From the NCBI RefSeq assembly GCF_026212465.1, contig NC_080059.1:16134651-16198650 (forward strand): a stretch of 64,000 nt of DNA, in the 5' to 3' direction. The notes under the pieces are model-generated. The model made no database searches and was not told the origin of the DNA. It worked only from the letters and a program-made list of their open reading frames with translations. Both the position numbers and the translations under genes were made by a program. Shown here one piece after another: positions 26,001-39,590 of this stretch; within the stretch, counting starts at the first letter, position 1; every line of letters starts with the position of its first letter. This stretch comes from Amaranthus tricolor. Taxonomy: Eukaryota; Streptophyta; Magnoliopsida; Caryophyllales; Amaranthaceae.

Positions 26001-29000
26001 TGCAAAACAAAGCATGTTTGAGCTATTTTATTTACGAAAGTGTAAAAAAAAGCATAAGAACCCTTAAAATCATAACTTAGCACGTAATTTCTTCCATATC
26101 ACTTTGATTTTCAATTTTATGCACTTCAACACAATAATATATACCAAATAGTGTTGTGTGCAAAGTTTCGTGTAAAACAAACCAAGTATGAGCTACTTAA
26201 TGCGCGAAAGTGTCAAAAAATAAAAACGCTTAAAATCGAAACTTAGCAGGTATTTTCTTACATATGACTATGATTTTATATTCTAACTACTTCAACACGA
26301 TTATATTTACCAAATAGTGTTGCGTTCCAATCTCGTGCAAAACAAACCAAGTTTGATCTACTTTATGCGCAAAAGTGAAAAAAAATCATTGAAATCGCAA
26401 CTTAGCACGTAATTTCTAGCATATGACTATGATTTTCAATTATAACCACTTCAACACAATAATATATACCAAATTGTGTTGCGTTCCGATTTCGTGCAAA
26501 ACAAACCAAGTTTGATCTACTTTATGTGCGAAAGTGCCAAAAAATGTTAAAAACTCTTAAAATCGCTACTTAGCTAGTCGTTTCTAGCATATGACTATGA
26601 TTTTTCAATTATAACCACTTCACCACAATAATATTTATCAAATAGTGTTGTGTGCCAAGCTTCGTGCAAAACAAACCAAGTTTGAGCTACTTTATGCGCG
26701 AAAGTGCTAAAAAATGTTAAAAAACTCTTAAAATGGCAACTTAGCTAGTAATTTCTAGCATATGACTATGATTTTCAATTATAACCACTTCAACATAATA
26801 ATATACCAAATAGTGTTATGTGCCAAGTTTCGTGCAAAACAAACCAAGTTTGATCTATTTATGCGCGGAGTGCCAAAAAAGCTTAAAAACTCTTTAAATC
26901 GCCATTTAACAATGTAATTTCTATCATATGACTATGATTTTCAATTATAACCACCTCAACACAATAATAATATATACCATATAGTGTTGTGTGCCAATTT
27001 CATGCAAAACAAACCAAGTTTGATCTACTTTATGCGCGAAAGTGAAAAAAAAATCTTTAAAACCATTAAAATCGCAACTTAACACGTAATTTCTAGCATA
27101 TGACTATAATTTTTAATTTAAACCACTTCAACACACAAATATATACCAAGTAGTGTTGTGTGCCAAGTTTCGTGCAGAACAAACCAAGTTTGAGCAACTT
27201 TATGCGCGAAAGTATCAAAAAATCTAAAAAACCCTTAAAATCACAACTTAGCACGTAATTTCTAGCATATGACTATGATTTTCAATTCTAACTACTTCAA
27301 CACGATTATATATACCAAATAGTGTTGTGTGCCAAGTTTCGTGCAAAATAAACCATGTTAAATCTACTTTATTCGCAAAAGTGCCATAAATGCTAAAAAA
27401 CCCTTAAAATCGAAACTTAGCAAGTAATTTCTAGCATATGAATATGATTTTCAATTCTAACCACTTTAACACAAAAATATATACTAAATAGTGTTGTGTG
27501 CCAAGTTTCGTGCAAAACAAGCCTAGTTTGAGCAACTTTATGCGCGAAGTGCCAAAAAAGCTCAAAAAACCCTTTCAATCGCAATTTAACATGTGATTTC
27601 TAACATATGACTATGATTTTTAATTCTAACCATTTCAACACGATAATATAAACCAAATAGTGTTGGGAGTCGATTTCGTGCAAAACCAACCATGTTTGAG
27701 CTACTTTATTTACGAAAGTGTAAAAAAAAGCATAAAAACCCTTAAAATCATAACTTAGCACGTAATTTTTAGCATATCACTTTGATTTTCAATTGTAAGC
27801 ACTTCAACACAATAATATATACCAAATAGTGTTGTGTGCTAAGTTTCGTGTAAAACAAACCAAGTATGAGCTACTTAATGCGCGAAAGTGTCAAAAAATA
27901 AAAACGCTTAAAATCGAAACTTAACAGGTATTTTCTTACATATGACTATGATTTTATATTCTAACTACTTCAACACGATTTATATACCAAATAGTTTTGC
28001 GTTCCAATTTCGTGCAAAACAAACCAAGTTTGATCTACTTTATGCGCGAAAGTGCCAAAAAATCTTTAAAACTCTTAAAATCGCAACTTAGCTAGTAATT
28101 GATAGCATAAGACTATGATTTTCAATTATAACCACTTCAACACAATAATATATACCAAATAGTGTTGTGTGCCAATTTCGTGCAAAACAAACCAAAACCA
28201 AGTTTGAGCTACTTCATGCGCGAAAATGCCAAAAAATCTTAAAAACCCTTAAAATCGCAACTTAGCTAGTAATTTCTAACATATGACGATGATTTTCAAT
28301 TATAACCACTTCAACACAATAATATATACCAAATAGTGTTATGTGCCAAGTTTCGTGCAAAACAAACCAAGTTTGTGCTACTTTATGCGCGGAGTGCCAA
28401 AAAAGCTTAAAAACCCGTTAAATCGCAATTTAACATGTAATTTTTATCATATGAATATGATTTTAAATTATAACAACTTCAACTCAATAATATATACCAA
28501 ATAGTGTTGCATGCCAATTTCGTGCAAAACAAACCAAGTTTGATCTACTTTATGCGCGAAAGTGCCAAAAACGCTTAAAAACCATTGAAATCGCAACTTA
28601 GCACGTAATTTCTAACATATGACTATGATTTTCAATTATAACCACTTCAACACAATAATATATACCAAATTGTGTTGCGTTCCAATTTCGTGCAAAACAA
28701 ACCAAGTTTGATCTACTTTGTGCGCGAAAGTGCCAAAAAATGTTTAAAACTCTTAAAATCGCAACTTAGCTAGTAATTTCTAGCATATGACTATGATTTT
28801 CAATTATAACCACTTCAACACAATATTATTTACCAAATAGTATTGTGTGCCAAGCTTCGTGCAAAACAAACCAAGTTTGAGCTACTTTATGCGCGAAAGT
28901 GCCAAAAAATGTTAAAAACCCTTAAAATCGCAACTTAGCTAGTAATTTCTAGCATATGACTATGATTTTCAATTATAACCACTTCAACACAATAATATAT

Positions 29001-31576
29001 ACCAAATAGTGTTATGTGCCAAGTTTCGTGCAAAACAAACCAAGTTTTAGCTATTTTATGCGCGGAGTGCCAAAAAAGCTTAAAAAACCTTTAAAACGCA
29101 ATTTAACATGCAATTTCAATCATATGACTATGATTTTCAATTATAACCACCTCAACACAATAATATATATACCATATAGTGTTGTGTGCCAATTTCGTGC
29201 AAAACATACCAAGTTTGATCTACTTTATGCGCGAAAGTGCAAAAAAAATCTTTAAAACCATTAAAATCGCAACTTAACACGTAATTTCTAGCATATGACT
29301 ATAATTTTTAATTCAAACCACTTCAACACACAAATATATACCAAATAGTGTTGTGTGCCAAGTTTCTTGCAGAACAAACCAAGTTTGAGCCACTTTATGC
29401 GCGAAAGTGTCAAAAAATCTTAAAAACCCTTAAAATCGCAACTTAGCACGTAATTTCTAGCATACGACTATGATTTTCAATTCTAAGTACTTCAACACGA
29501 TTATATATACCAAATAGTGTTGTGTGCCAAGTTTCGTGCAAAATAAACCATGTTAAATCTACTTTATTCGCAAAGTACCATAAATGCTAAAAAACCCTTA
29601 AAATCGAAACTCAGCAAGTAATTTCTAGCATACGAATATGATTTTTCAATTCTAACCACTTTAACACAAAAATATATACTAAATAGTGTTGTGTGCCAAG
29701 TTTCGTGCAAAACAAGCCCTGTTTGAGCAACTTTATGCGCGAAGTGCCAAAAAGCTCAAAAACACTTTAAATTGCAATTTAACATGTAATTTCTACCATA
29801 TGACTATGATTTTTAATTCTAACCATTTCAACACGATAATATAAACCAAATAGTGTTGGGAGCCAATTTCGTGCAAAACAAAGCATGTTTGAGCTATTTT
29901 ATTTACGAAAGTGTAAAAAAAAGCATAAGAACCCTTAAAATCATAACTTAGCACGTAATTTCTTCCATATCACTTTGATTTTCAATTTTATGCACTTCAA
30001 CACAATAATATATACCAAATAGTGTTGTGTGCAAAGTTTCGTGTAAAACAAACCAAGTATGAGCTACTTAATGCGCGAAAGTGTCAAAAAATAAAAACGC
30101 TTAAAATCGAAACTTAGCAGGTATTTTCTTACATATGACTATGATTTTATATTCTAACTACTTCAACACGATTATATTTACCAAATAGTGTTGCGTTCCA
30201 ATCTCGTGCAAAACAAACCAAGTTTGATCTACTTTATGCGCGAAAGTGCCAAAAAATCTTAAAAACTCTTAAAATCGCAACTTAGCTAGTATTTGATAGC
30301 ATAAGACTATGATTTTCAATTACAACCACTTCAACACAATAATATATACTAAATAGTGTTGTGTGCCAATTTCGTGCAAAACAAACCAAGTTTGAGCTAC
30401 TTCATGCGCGAAAGTGCCAAAAAATCTAAAAAACCCTTAAAATCTCAACTTAGCTAGTAATTTCTAGCATATGACGATGATTTTCAATTATAACCACTTC
30501 AACACAATAATATATACCAAATAGTGTTACGTGCCAAGTTTCGTGCAAAACAAACCAAGTTTGAGCTAATTTATGCGCAGAGTGCCAAAAAAGCTTTAAA
30601 TCCCGTTAAATCGCAATTTAACATGTAATTTTTATCATATGAATATGATTTTAAATTATAACAACTTCAACTCAATAATATATACCAAATAGTGTTGCAT
30701 GCCAATTTCGTGCAAAACAAACCAAGTTTGATCTACTTTATGCGCGAAAGTGCCAAAAACTCTTAAAAATCATTGAAATCGCAACTTAGCACGTAATTTC
30801 TAGCATATGACTATGATTTTCAGTTATAACCACTTCAACAAAATAATATATACCAAATTGTGTTGCGTTCCAATTTCGTGCAAAACAAACCAAGTTTGAT
30901 CTACTTTATGTGCGAAAGTGCCAAAAAATGTTTAAAAACTCTTAAAATCGCTACTTAGCTAGTAATTTCTAGCATATGACTATGATTTTCAATTATAACC
31001 ACTTCAACACAATAATATTTATCAAATAGTGTTGTGGTGCCAAGCTTCGTGCAAAACAAACTAAGTTTGAGCTACTTTATGCGCGAAAGTGTCAAAAAAT
31101 GTTAAAAACTCTTAAAATGGCAACTTAGCTAGTAATTTCTAGCATATGACTATGATTTTCAATTATAACCACTTCAACACCAATAATATACCAAATAGTG
31201 TTATGTGCCAAGTTTCGTGCAAAACAAACCAAGTTTGATCTATTTTATGCGCGGAGTGCCAAAAAAGATTAAAAACCCTTTAAATCGCAATTTAACATGT
31301 AATTTCTATCATATGACTATGATTTTACATTATAACCACCTCAACACAATAATATATATACCATATAGTGGTTGTGTGCCAATTTCATGCAAAACAAACC
31401 AAGTTTGATCTACTTTATGCGCGAAAGTGAAAAAAAATCTTTAAAACCATTAAAATCGCAACTTAACACGTAATTTCTAGCATATGACTATAATGTTTAA
31501 TTTAAACCACTTCAACACACAAATATATACCAAGTAGTGTTGTGTGCCAAGTTTCGTGCAGAAACAAACCAAGTTT

Positions 31577-34500
31577 GAGCTACTTTATGCGCGGAGTGCC
31601 AAAAAAGCTTAAAATCTTGTTAAATTGCAATTTAACATGTAAGTTTTGCCATATGAATATGATTTTAAATTATAACAACTTCAACTCAATAATATATACC
31701 AAATAGTGTTGCGTGCCAATTTCGTGCAAAACAAACCAAGTTTGATCTACTTTATACGCGAAAGTGCCAAAAACTCTTAAAAATCATTGAAATCGCAACT
31801 TAGCACGTAATTTCTAGCATATGACTATGATTTTCAATTATAACCACTTCAACAAAATAATATTTACCAAATAGTGTTGTGTGCCAAGCTTCGTGCAAAA
31901 CAAACCAAGTTTGAGCTACTTTATGCGCGAAAATGCCAAAAAATGTTAAAATCGCAACTTAGCTAGTAATTTCTAGCATATGACTATGATTTTCAATTAT
32001 AACCACTTCAACACAATAAAATTTACCAAATATTGTTGTGTGCCAAGCTTCGTGCAAAACAAACAAAATTTGAGCTACTTTATGCGCGAAAGTGCTAAAA
32101 AATGTTAAAAAACCCTTAAAATCGCAACTTAGCTAGTAATTTCTAGCATATGACTATGATTTTCAATTATAACCACTTCAACACAATAATATATTCCAAA
32201 TAGTGTTATGTGCCAAGTTTCGTGCGAAACAAACCAAGTTTGAGCTATTTTATGCGCGGGAGTGCCAAAAAAGCTTAAAAACCCTTTAATTCGCAATTTA
32301 TCATGTAATTTCTATCATATGACTATGATTTTCAATTATAACCACCTCAACACAATAATATATATACCATATAGTGTTGTGTGCTAAGTTTCGTGTAAAA
32401 CAAACCAAGTATGAGCTACTTAATGCGCGAAAGTGTCAAAAAATAAAAACGCTTAAAATCGAAACTTAGCAGGTATTTTCTTACATATGACTATGATTTT
32501 ATATTCTAACTACTTCAACACGATTATATATACCAAATAGTGTTGCGTTCCAATTTCGTGCAAAACAAACCAAGTTTGATCTACTTTATGCGCGAAAGTG
32601 CCAAAAAATCTTAAAAACTCTTAAAATCGCAACTTAGCTAGTAATTGATAGCATAAGACTATGATTTTCAATTATAACCACTTCAACACAATAATATATA
32701 CCAAATAGTGGTGTGTGCCAATTTCGTGCAAAACAAACCAAGTTTGAGCTACTTCATGCGCGAAAGTGCCAAAAAATCTTAAAAACCCTTAAAATCGCAA
32801 CTTAGCTAGTAATTTCTAACATATAACGATGATTTTCAATTATAACCACTTCAACACAATAATATACACCAAATTGTTTTTCGTTCCAATTTCGTGCAAA
32901 ACAAACCAAGTTTGATCTACCTTTATGCGCGAAAGTGCCAAAAAATCTTTAAAACTCTTAAAATCGCAACATAGCTAGTAATTTCAAGCATATGACTATG
33001 ATTTTCAATTATAACCACTTCAACACAATAATATTTACCAAATAGTGTTGTGTGCCAAACTTCGTGCAAAACAAACCAAGTTTGAGCTACTTTATGCGCG
33101 AAAGTGCCAAAAAATTGTTTAAAAACCATTGAAATCGCAACTTAGCAAGTAATTTCTAGCATATGACTATGATTTTCAATTATAACCACTTCAACACAAT
33201 AATATATACCAAATAGTGTTATGTGCCATGTTTCGTGCAAAACAAACCAAGTTTGAGCTACTTTATGCGCGGAGTGCCAAAAAAGCTTAAAATCTTGTTA
33301 AATTGCAATTTAACATGTAAGTTTTGCCATATGAATATGATTTTAAATTATAACAACTTCAAATCAATAATATATACCAATAGTGTTGCGTGCCAATTTC
33401 GTGCAAAACAAACCAAGTTTGATCTACTTTATGCGCGAAAGTGCCAAAAACTCTTAAAAATCATTGAAATCGCAACTTAGCACGTAATTTCTAGCATATG
33501 ACTATGATTTTCAATTATAACCACTTTAACAAAATAATATTTACCAAATAGTGTTGTGTGCCAAGCTTCGTGCAAAACAAACCAAGTTTGAGCTACTTTA
33601 TGCGCGGAAAATGCCAAAAAATGTTAAAATCGCAACTTAGCTAGTAATTTCTAGCATATGACTATGATTTTCAATTATAATTACTTCACAACACAATAAA
33701 ATTTACCAAATAGTGTTGTGTGCCAAGCTTCGTGCAAAACAAACCAAATTTGAGCTACTTTATGCGCGAAAGTGCTAAAAAATGTTAAAAACCCTTAAAA
33801 TCGCAACTTAGCTAGTAATTTCTAGCATATGACTATGATTTTCAATTATAACCACTTCAACACAATAATATATTCCAAATAGTGTTATGTGCCAAGTTTC
33901 GTGCGAAACAAACCAAGTTTGAGCTATTTTATGCGCGGAGTGCCAAAAAAGCTTAAAAACCCTTTAATTCGCAATTTAACATGTAATTTCTATCATATGA
34001 ATATGATTTTCAATTATAACCACCTCAACACAATAATATATATACCATATAGTGTTGTGTGCTAAGTTTCGTGTAAAACAAACCAAGTATGAGCTACTTA
34101 ATGCGCGAAAGTGTCAAAAAATAAAAACGCTTAAAATCGAAACTTAGCAGGTATTTTCTTACATATGACTATGATTTTATATTCTAACTACTTCAACACG
34201 ATTATATATACCAAATAGTGTTGCGTTCCAATTTCGTGCAAAACAAACCAAGTTTGATCTACTTTATGCGCGGAAAGTGCCAAAAAATCTTAAAAACTCT
34301 TAAAATCGCAACTTAGCTAGTAATTGATAGCATAAGACTATGATTTTCAATTATAACCACTTCACACAATAATATATACCAAATAGTGGTGTGTGCCATT
34401 TCGTGCAAAACAAACCAAGTTTGAGCTACTTCATGCGCGAAAGTGCCAAAAAATCTTAAAAACCCTTAAAATCGCAACTTAGCTAGTAATTTCTAACATA

Positions 34501-37500
34501 TAACGATGATTTTTCAATTATAACCACTTCAACACAATAATATACACCAAATTGTTTTTCGTTCCAATTTCGTGCAAAACAAACCAAGTTTGATCTACTT
34601 TATGCGCGAAAGTGCCAAAAAAATCTTTTAAAACTCTTAAAATCGCAACATAGCTAGTAATTTCAAGGCATATGACTATGATTTTCAATTATAACCACTT
34701 CAACACAATAATATTTACCAAATAGTGTTGTGTGCCAAACTTCGTGCAAAACAAACCAAGTTTGAGCTACTTTATGCGCGAAAGTGCCAAAAAATTGTTA
34801 AAAACCATTGAAATCGCAACTTAGCAAGTAATTTCTAGCATATGACTATGATTTTCAATTATAACCACTTCAACACAATAATATATACCAAATAGTGTTA
34901 TGTGCCATGTTTCGTGCAAAACAAACCAAGTTTGAGCTACTTTATGCGCGGAGTGCCAAAAAAGCTTAAAATCTTGTTAAATTGCAATTTAACATGTAAG
35001 TTTTGCCATATGAATATGATTTTAAATTATAACAACTTCAAATCAATAATATATACCCAAATAGTGTTGCGTGCCAATTTCGTGCAAAACAAACCAAGTT
35101 TGATCTACTTTATGCGCGGAAAGTGCCCAAAAACTCTTTAAAAATCATTGAAATCGCAACTTAGCACGTAATTTCTAGCATATGACTATGATTTTCAATT
35201 ATAACCACTTTAACAAAATAATATTTACCAAATAGTGTTGTGTGCCAAGCTTCGTGCAAAACAAACCAAGTTTGAGCTACTTTATGCGCGAAAATGCCAA
35301 AAAATGTTAAAATCGCAACTTAGCTAGTAATTTCTAGCATATGACTATGATTTTCAATTATAACCACTTCAACACAATAAAATTTACCAAATAGTGTTGT
35401 GTGCCAAGCTTCGTGCAAAACAAACCAAATTTGAGCTACTTTATGCGCGAAAGTGCTAAAAAATGTTAAAAACCCTTAAAATCGCAACTTAGCTAGTAAT
35501 TTCTAGCATATGACTATGATTTTCAATTATAACCACTTCAACACAATAATATATTCCAAATAGTGTTATGTGCCAAGTTTCGTGCGAAACAAACCAAGTT
35601 TGAGCTATTTTATGCGCGGAGTGCCAAAAAAGCTTAAAAACCCTTTAATTCGCAATTTAACATGTAATTTCTATCATATGAATATGATTTTCAATTATAA
35701 CCACCTCAACACAATAATATATATACCATATAGTGTTGTGTGCTAAGTTTCGTGTAAAACAAACCAAGTATGAGCTACTTAATGCGCCAAAGTGTCAAAA
35801 AAATAAAAACGCTTAAAATCGAAACTTAGCAGGTATTTTCTTACATATGACTATGATTTTATATTCTAACTACTTCAACACGATTATATATACCAAATAG
35901 TGTTGCGTTCCAATTTCGTGCAAAACAAACCAAGTTTGATCTACTTTATGCGCGAAAGTGCCAAAAAATCTTAAAAACTCTTAAAATCGCAACTTAGCTA
36001 GTAATTGATAGCATAAGACTATGATTTTCAATTATAACCACTTCAACACAATAATATATACCAAATAGTGGTGTGTGCCAATTTCGTGCAAAACAAACCA
36101 AGTTTGAGCTACTTCATGCGCGAAAGTGCCAAAAAATCTTAAAAACCCTTAAAATCGCAACTTAGCTAGTAATTTCTAACATATAACGATGATTTTCAAT
36201 TATAACCACTTCAACACAATAATATACACCAAATTGTTTTTCGTTCCAATTTCGTGCAAAACAAACCAAGGTTTGATCTACTTTATGCGCGAAAGTGCCA
36301 AAAAATCTTTAAAACTCTTAAAATCGCAACATAGCTAGTAATTTCAAGCATATGACTATGATTTTAAATTATAACCACTTCAACACAATAATATTTACCA
36401 AATAGTGTTGTGTGCCAAACTTCGTGCAAAACAAACCAAGTTTGAGCTACTTTATGCGCGAAAGTGCCAAAAAATTGTTTAAAAACCATTGAAATCGCAA
36501 CTTAGCAAGGTAATTTCTAGAATATGACTATGATTTTCAATTATAACCACTTCAACACAATAATATATACCAAATAGTGTTATGTGCCAAGTTTCGTGCA
36601 AAACAAACCAAGTTTGAGCTACTTTATGCGCGGAGTGCGAAAAAAGCTTAAAATCTTGTTAAATTGCAATTTAACATGTAAGTTTTGCCATATGAATATG
36701 ATTTTAAATTCTAACAACTTCAACTCAATAATATATACCAAATAGTGTTGCGTGCCAATTTCGTGCAAAACAAACCAAGTTTGATCTACTTTATGCACGA
36801 AAGGTGCCAAAAAACTCTTAAAAATCATTGAAATCGCAACTTAGCACGTAATTTCTAGCATATGACTATGATTTTCAATTATAACCACTTCAACAAAATA
36901 ATATTTACCAAATAGTGTTGTGTGCCAAGCTTCGTGCAAAACAAACCAAGTTTGAGCTACTTTATGCGCGAAAATGCCAAAAAATGTTAAAATCGCAACT
37001 TAGCTAGTATTTCTAGCATATGACTATGATTTTCAATTATAACCACTTCAACACAATAAAATTTACCAAATAGTGTTGTGTGCCAAGCTTCGTGCAAAAC
37101 AAACCAAATTTGAGCTACTTTATGCGCGAAAGTGCTAAAAAATGTTAAAAACCCTTAAAATCGCAACTTAGCTAGTAATTTCTAGCATATGACTATGATT
37201 TTCAATTATAACCACTTCAACACAATAATATATTCCAAATAGTGTTATGTGCCAAGTTTCGTGCGAAACAAACCAAGTTTGAGCTATTTTATGCGCGGAG
37301 TGCCAAAAAAGCTTAAAAACCCTTTAATTCGCAATTTAACATGTAATTTCTATCATATGAATATGATTTTCAATTATAACCACCTCAACACAATAATATA
37401 TATACCATATAGTGTTGTGTGCGAAGTTTCGTGTAAAACAAACCAAGTATGAGCTACTTAATGCGCGAAAGTGTCAAAAAATAAAAACGCTTAAAATCGA

Positions 37501-39590
37501 AACTTAGCAGGTATTTTCTTACATATGACTATGATTTTATATTCTAACTACTTTAACACGATTATATATACCAAATAGTGTTGCGTTCCAATTTCGTGCA
37601 AAACAAACCAAGTTTGATCTACTTTATGCGCGAAAGTGCCAAAAAATCTTAAAAACTCTTAAAATCGCAACTTAGCTAGTAATTGATAGCATAAGACTAT
37701 GATTTTCAATTATAACCACTTCAACACAATAATATATACCCAATAGTGTTGTGTGCCAATTTCGTGCAAAACAAACCAAGTTAGTGCCAAAAAATCTTAA
37801 AAACCCTTAAAATCGCAACTTAGCTAGTAATTTCTAACATATGACGATGATTTTCAATTATAACCACTTCAACACAATAATATACACCAACTTGTTTTTC
37901 GTTCCAATTTCGTGCAAAACAAACCAAGTTTGATCTACTTTATGCGCGAAAGTGCCAAAAAATCTTAAAAACTCTTAAATCGCAACATAGCTAGTAATTT
38001 CAAGCATATGACTATGATTTTCAATTATAACCACTTCAACACAATAATATTTACCAAATAGTGTTGTGTGCCAAACTTCGTGCAAAACAAACCATGTTTG
38101 AGCTACTTTATGCGCGGAAAGTGCCAAAAAATTGTTAAAAACCATTGAAATCGCAACTTAGCAAGTAATTTCTAGCATATGACTATGATTTTCAATTATA
38201 ACCACTTCAACACAATAATATATACCAAATAGTGTTATGTGCCATGTTTCGTGCAAAACAAACCAAGTTTGAGCTACTTTATGCGCGGAGTGCCAAAAAA
38301 GCTTAAAATCTTGTTAAATTGCAATTTAACATGTAAGTTTTGCCATATGAATATGATTTTAAATTATAACAACTTCAAATCAATAATATATACCAAATAG
38401 TGTTGCGTGCCAATTTCGTGCAAAACAAACCAAGTTTGATCTACTTTATGCGCGAAAGTGCCAAAAACTCTTAAAAATCATTGAAATCGCAACTTAGCAC
38501 GTAATTTCTAGCATATGACTTGATTTTCAATTATAACCACTTTAACAAAATAATATTTACCAAATAGTGTTGTGTGCCAAGCTTCGTGCAAAACAAACCA
38601 AGTTTGAGCTACTTTATGCGCGGAAAATGCCAAAAAATGTTAAAATCGCAACTTAGCTAGTAATTTCTAGCATATGACTATGATTTTCAATTATAACCAC
38701 TTCAACACAATAAAAATTTACCAAATAGTGTTGTGTGCCAAGCTTCGTGCAAAACAAACCAAATTTGAGCTACTTTATGCGCGGAAAGTGCTAAAAAATT
38801 TTAAAAACCCTTAAAATCGCAACTTAGCTAGTAATTTCTAGCATATGACTATGATTTTCAATTATAACCACTTCAACACAATAATATATTCCAAATAGTG
38901 TTATGTGCCAAGTTTCGTGCGAAACAAACCAAGTTTGAGCTATTTTATGCGCGGGAGTGCCAAAAAAGCTTAAAAACCCTTTAATTCGCAATTTAACATG
39001 TAATTTCTATCATATGAATATGATTTTCAATTATAACCACCTCAACACAATAATATATATACCATATAGTGTTGTGTGCTAAGTTCGTGTAAAACAAACC
39101 AAGTATGAGCTACTTAATGCGCGAAAGTGTCAAAAAATAAAAACGCTTAAAATCGAAACTTAGCAGGTATTTTCTTACATATGACTATGATTTTATATTC
39201 TAACTACTTTAACACGATTATATATACCAAATAGTGTTGCGTTCCAATTTCGTGCAAAACAAACCAAGTTTGAATCTACTTTATGCGCGAAAGTGCCAAA
39301 AAATCTTAAAAACTCTTAAAATCGCAACTTAGCTAGTAATTGATAGCATAAGACTATGATTTTCAATTATACCACTTCAACACAATAATATATACCAAAT
39401 AGTGTTGTGTGCCAATTTCGTGCAAAACAAACCAAGTTTGAGCTATTTCATGCGCGAAAGTGCCAAAAAATCTTAAAAACCCTTAAAATCGCAACTTAGC
39501 TAGTAATTTCTAACATATGACTATGATTTTCAATTATAACCACTTCAACACAATAATATATACCAAATAGTGTTATGTGCCAAGTTTCGT
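31577..39590 (+). repeat. Subarray IV: ~1,680-bp ten-monomer HOR, about five copies
   Basis: The unique marker AAGTTTTGCCATATG recurs at 31641, 33319, 34998, 36680 and 38335, giving periods of 1678, 1679, 1682 and 1655 bp. The short last period is largely explained by a 20-bp deletion near 37,781. Copies share CATATAACGATG, CAAATTGTTTTTCGTTCC, CAACATAGCTAG and a monomer with a 10-bp deletion. Single-base insertions are unusually common in this block. No genes are present; open frames near 32923, 33223, 34902, 36619 and 37249 are repeat artefacts. Confidence 0.9.

Larger units (their letters stand above)
13311..31576 (+). repeat. Subarray III: ~2,185-bp (13-monomer) HORs with length variants
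   Basis: The monomer containing GTTATGTGCC or its close relatives, followed by TGCGCGGAGTGCC, serves as an anchor. GTGCC anchors fall at 15238, 17423, 19601, 20945, 23131, 25149, 26820, 29016 and 31205. Spacings are 2185, 2178, 1344, 2186, 2018, 1671, 2196 and 2189 bp, which are close to 13, 13, 8, 13, 12, 10, 13 and 13 monomers. The next monomer typically carries ATATATACCATATAGTG. Distant copies can be more alike than neighbours, so the block was shaped by segmental copying as well as local expansion. No genes or mobile elements are seen. Confidence 0.87.
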
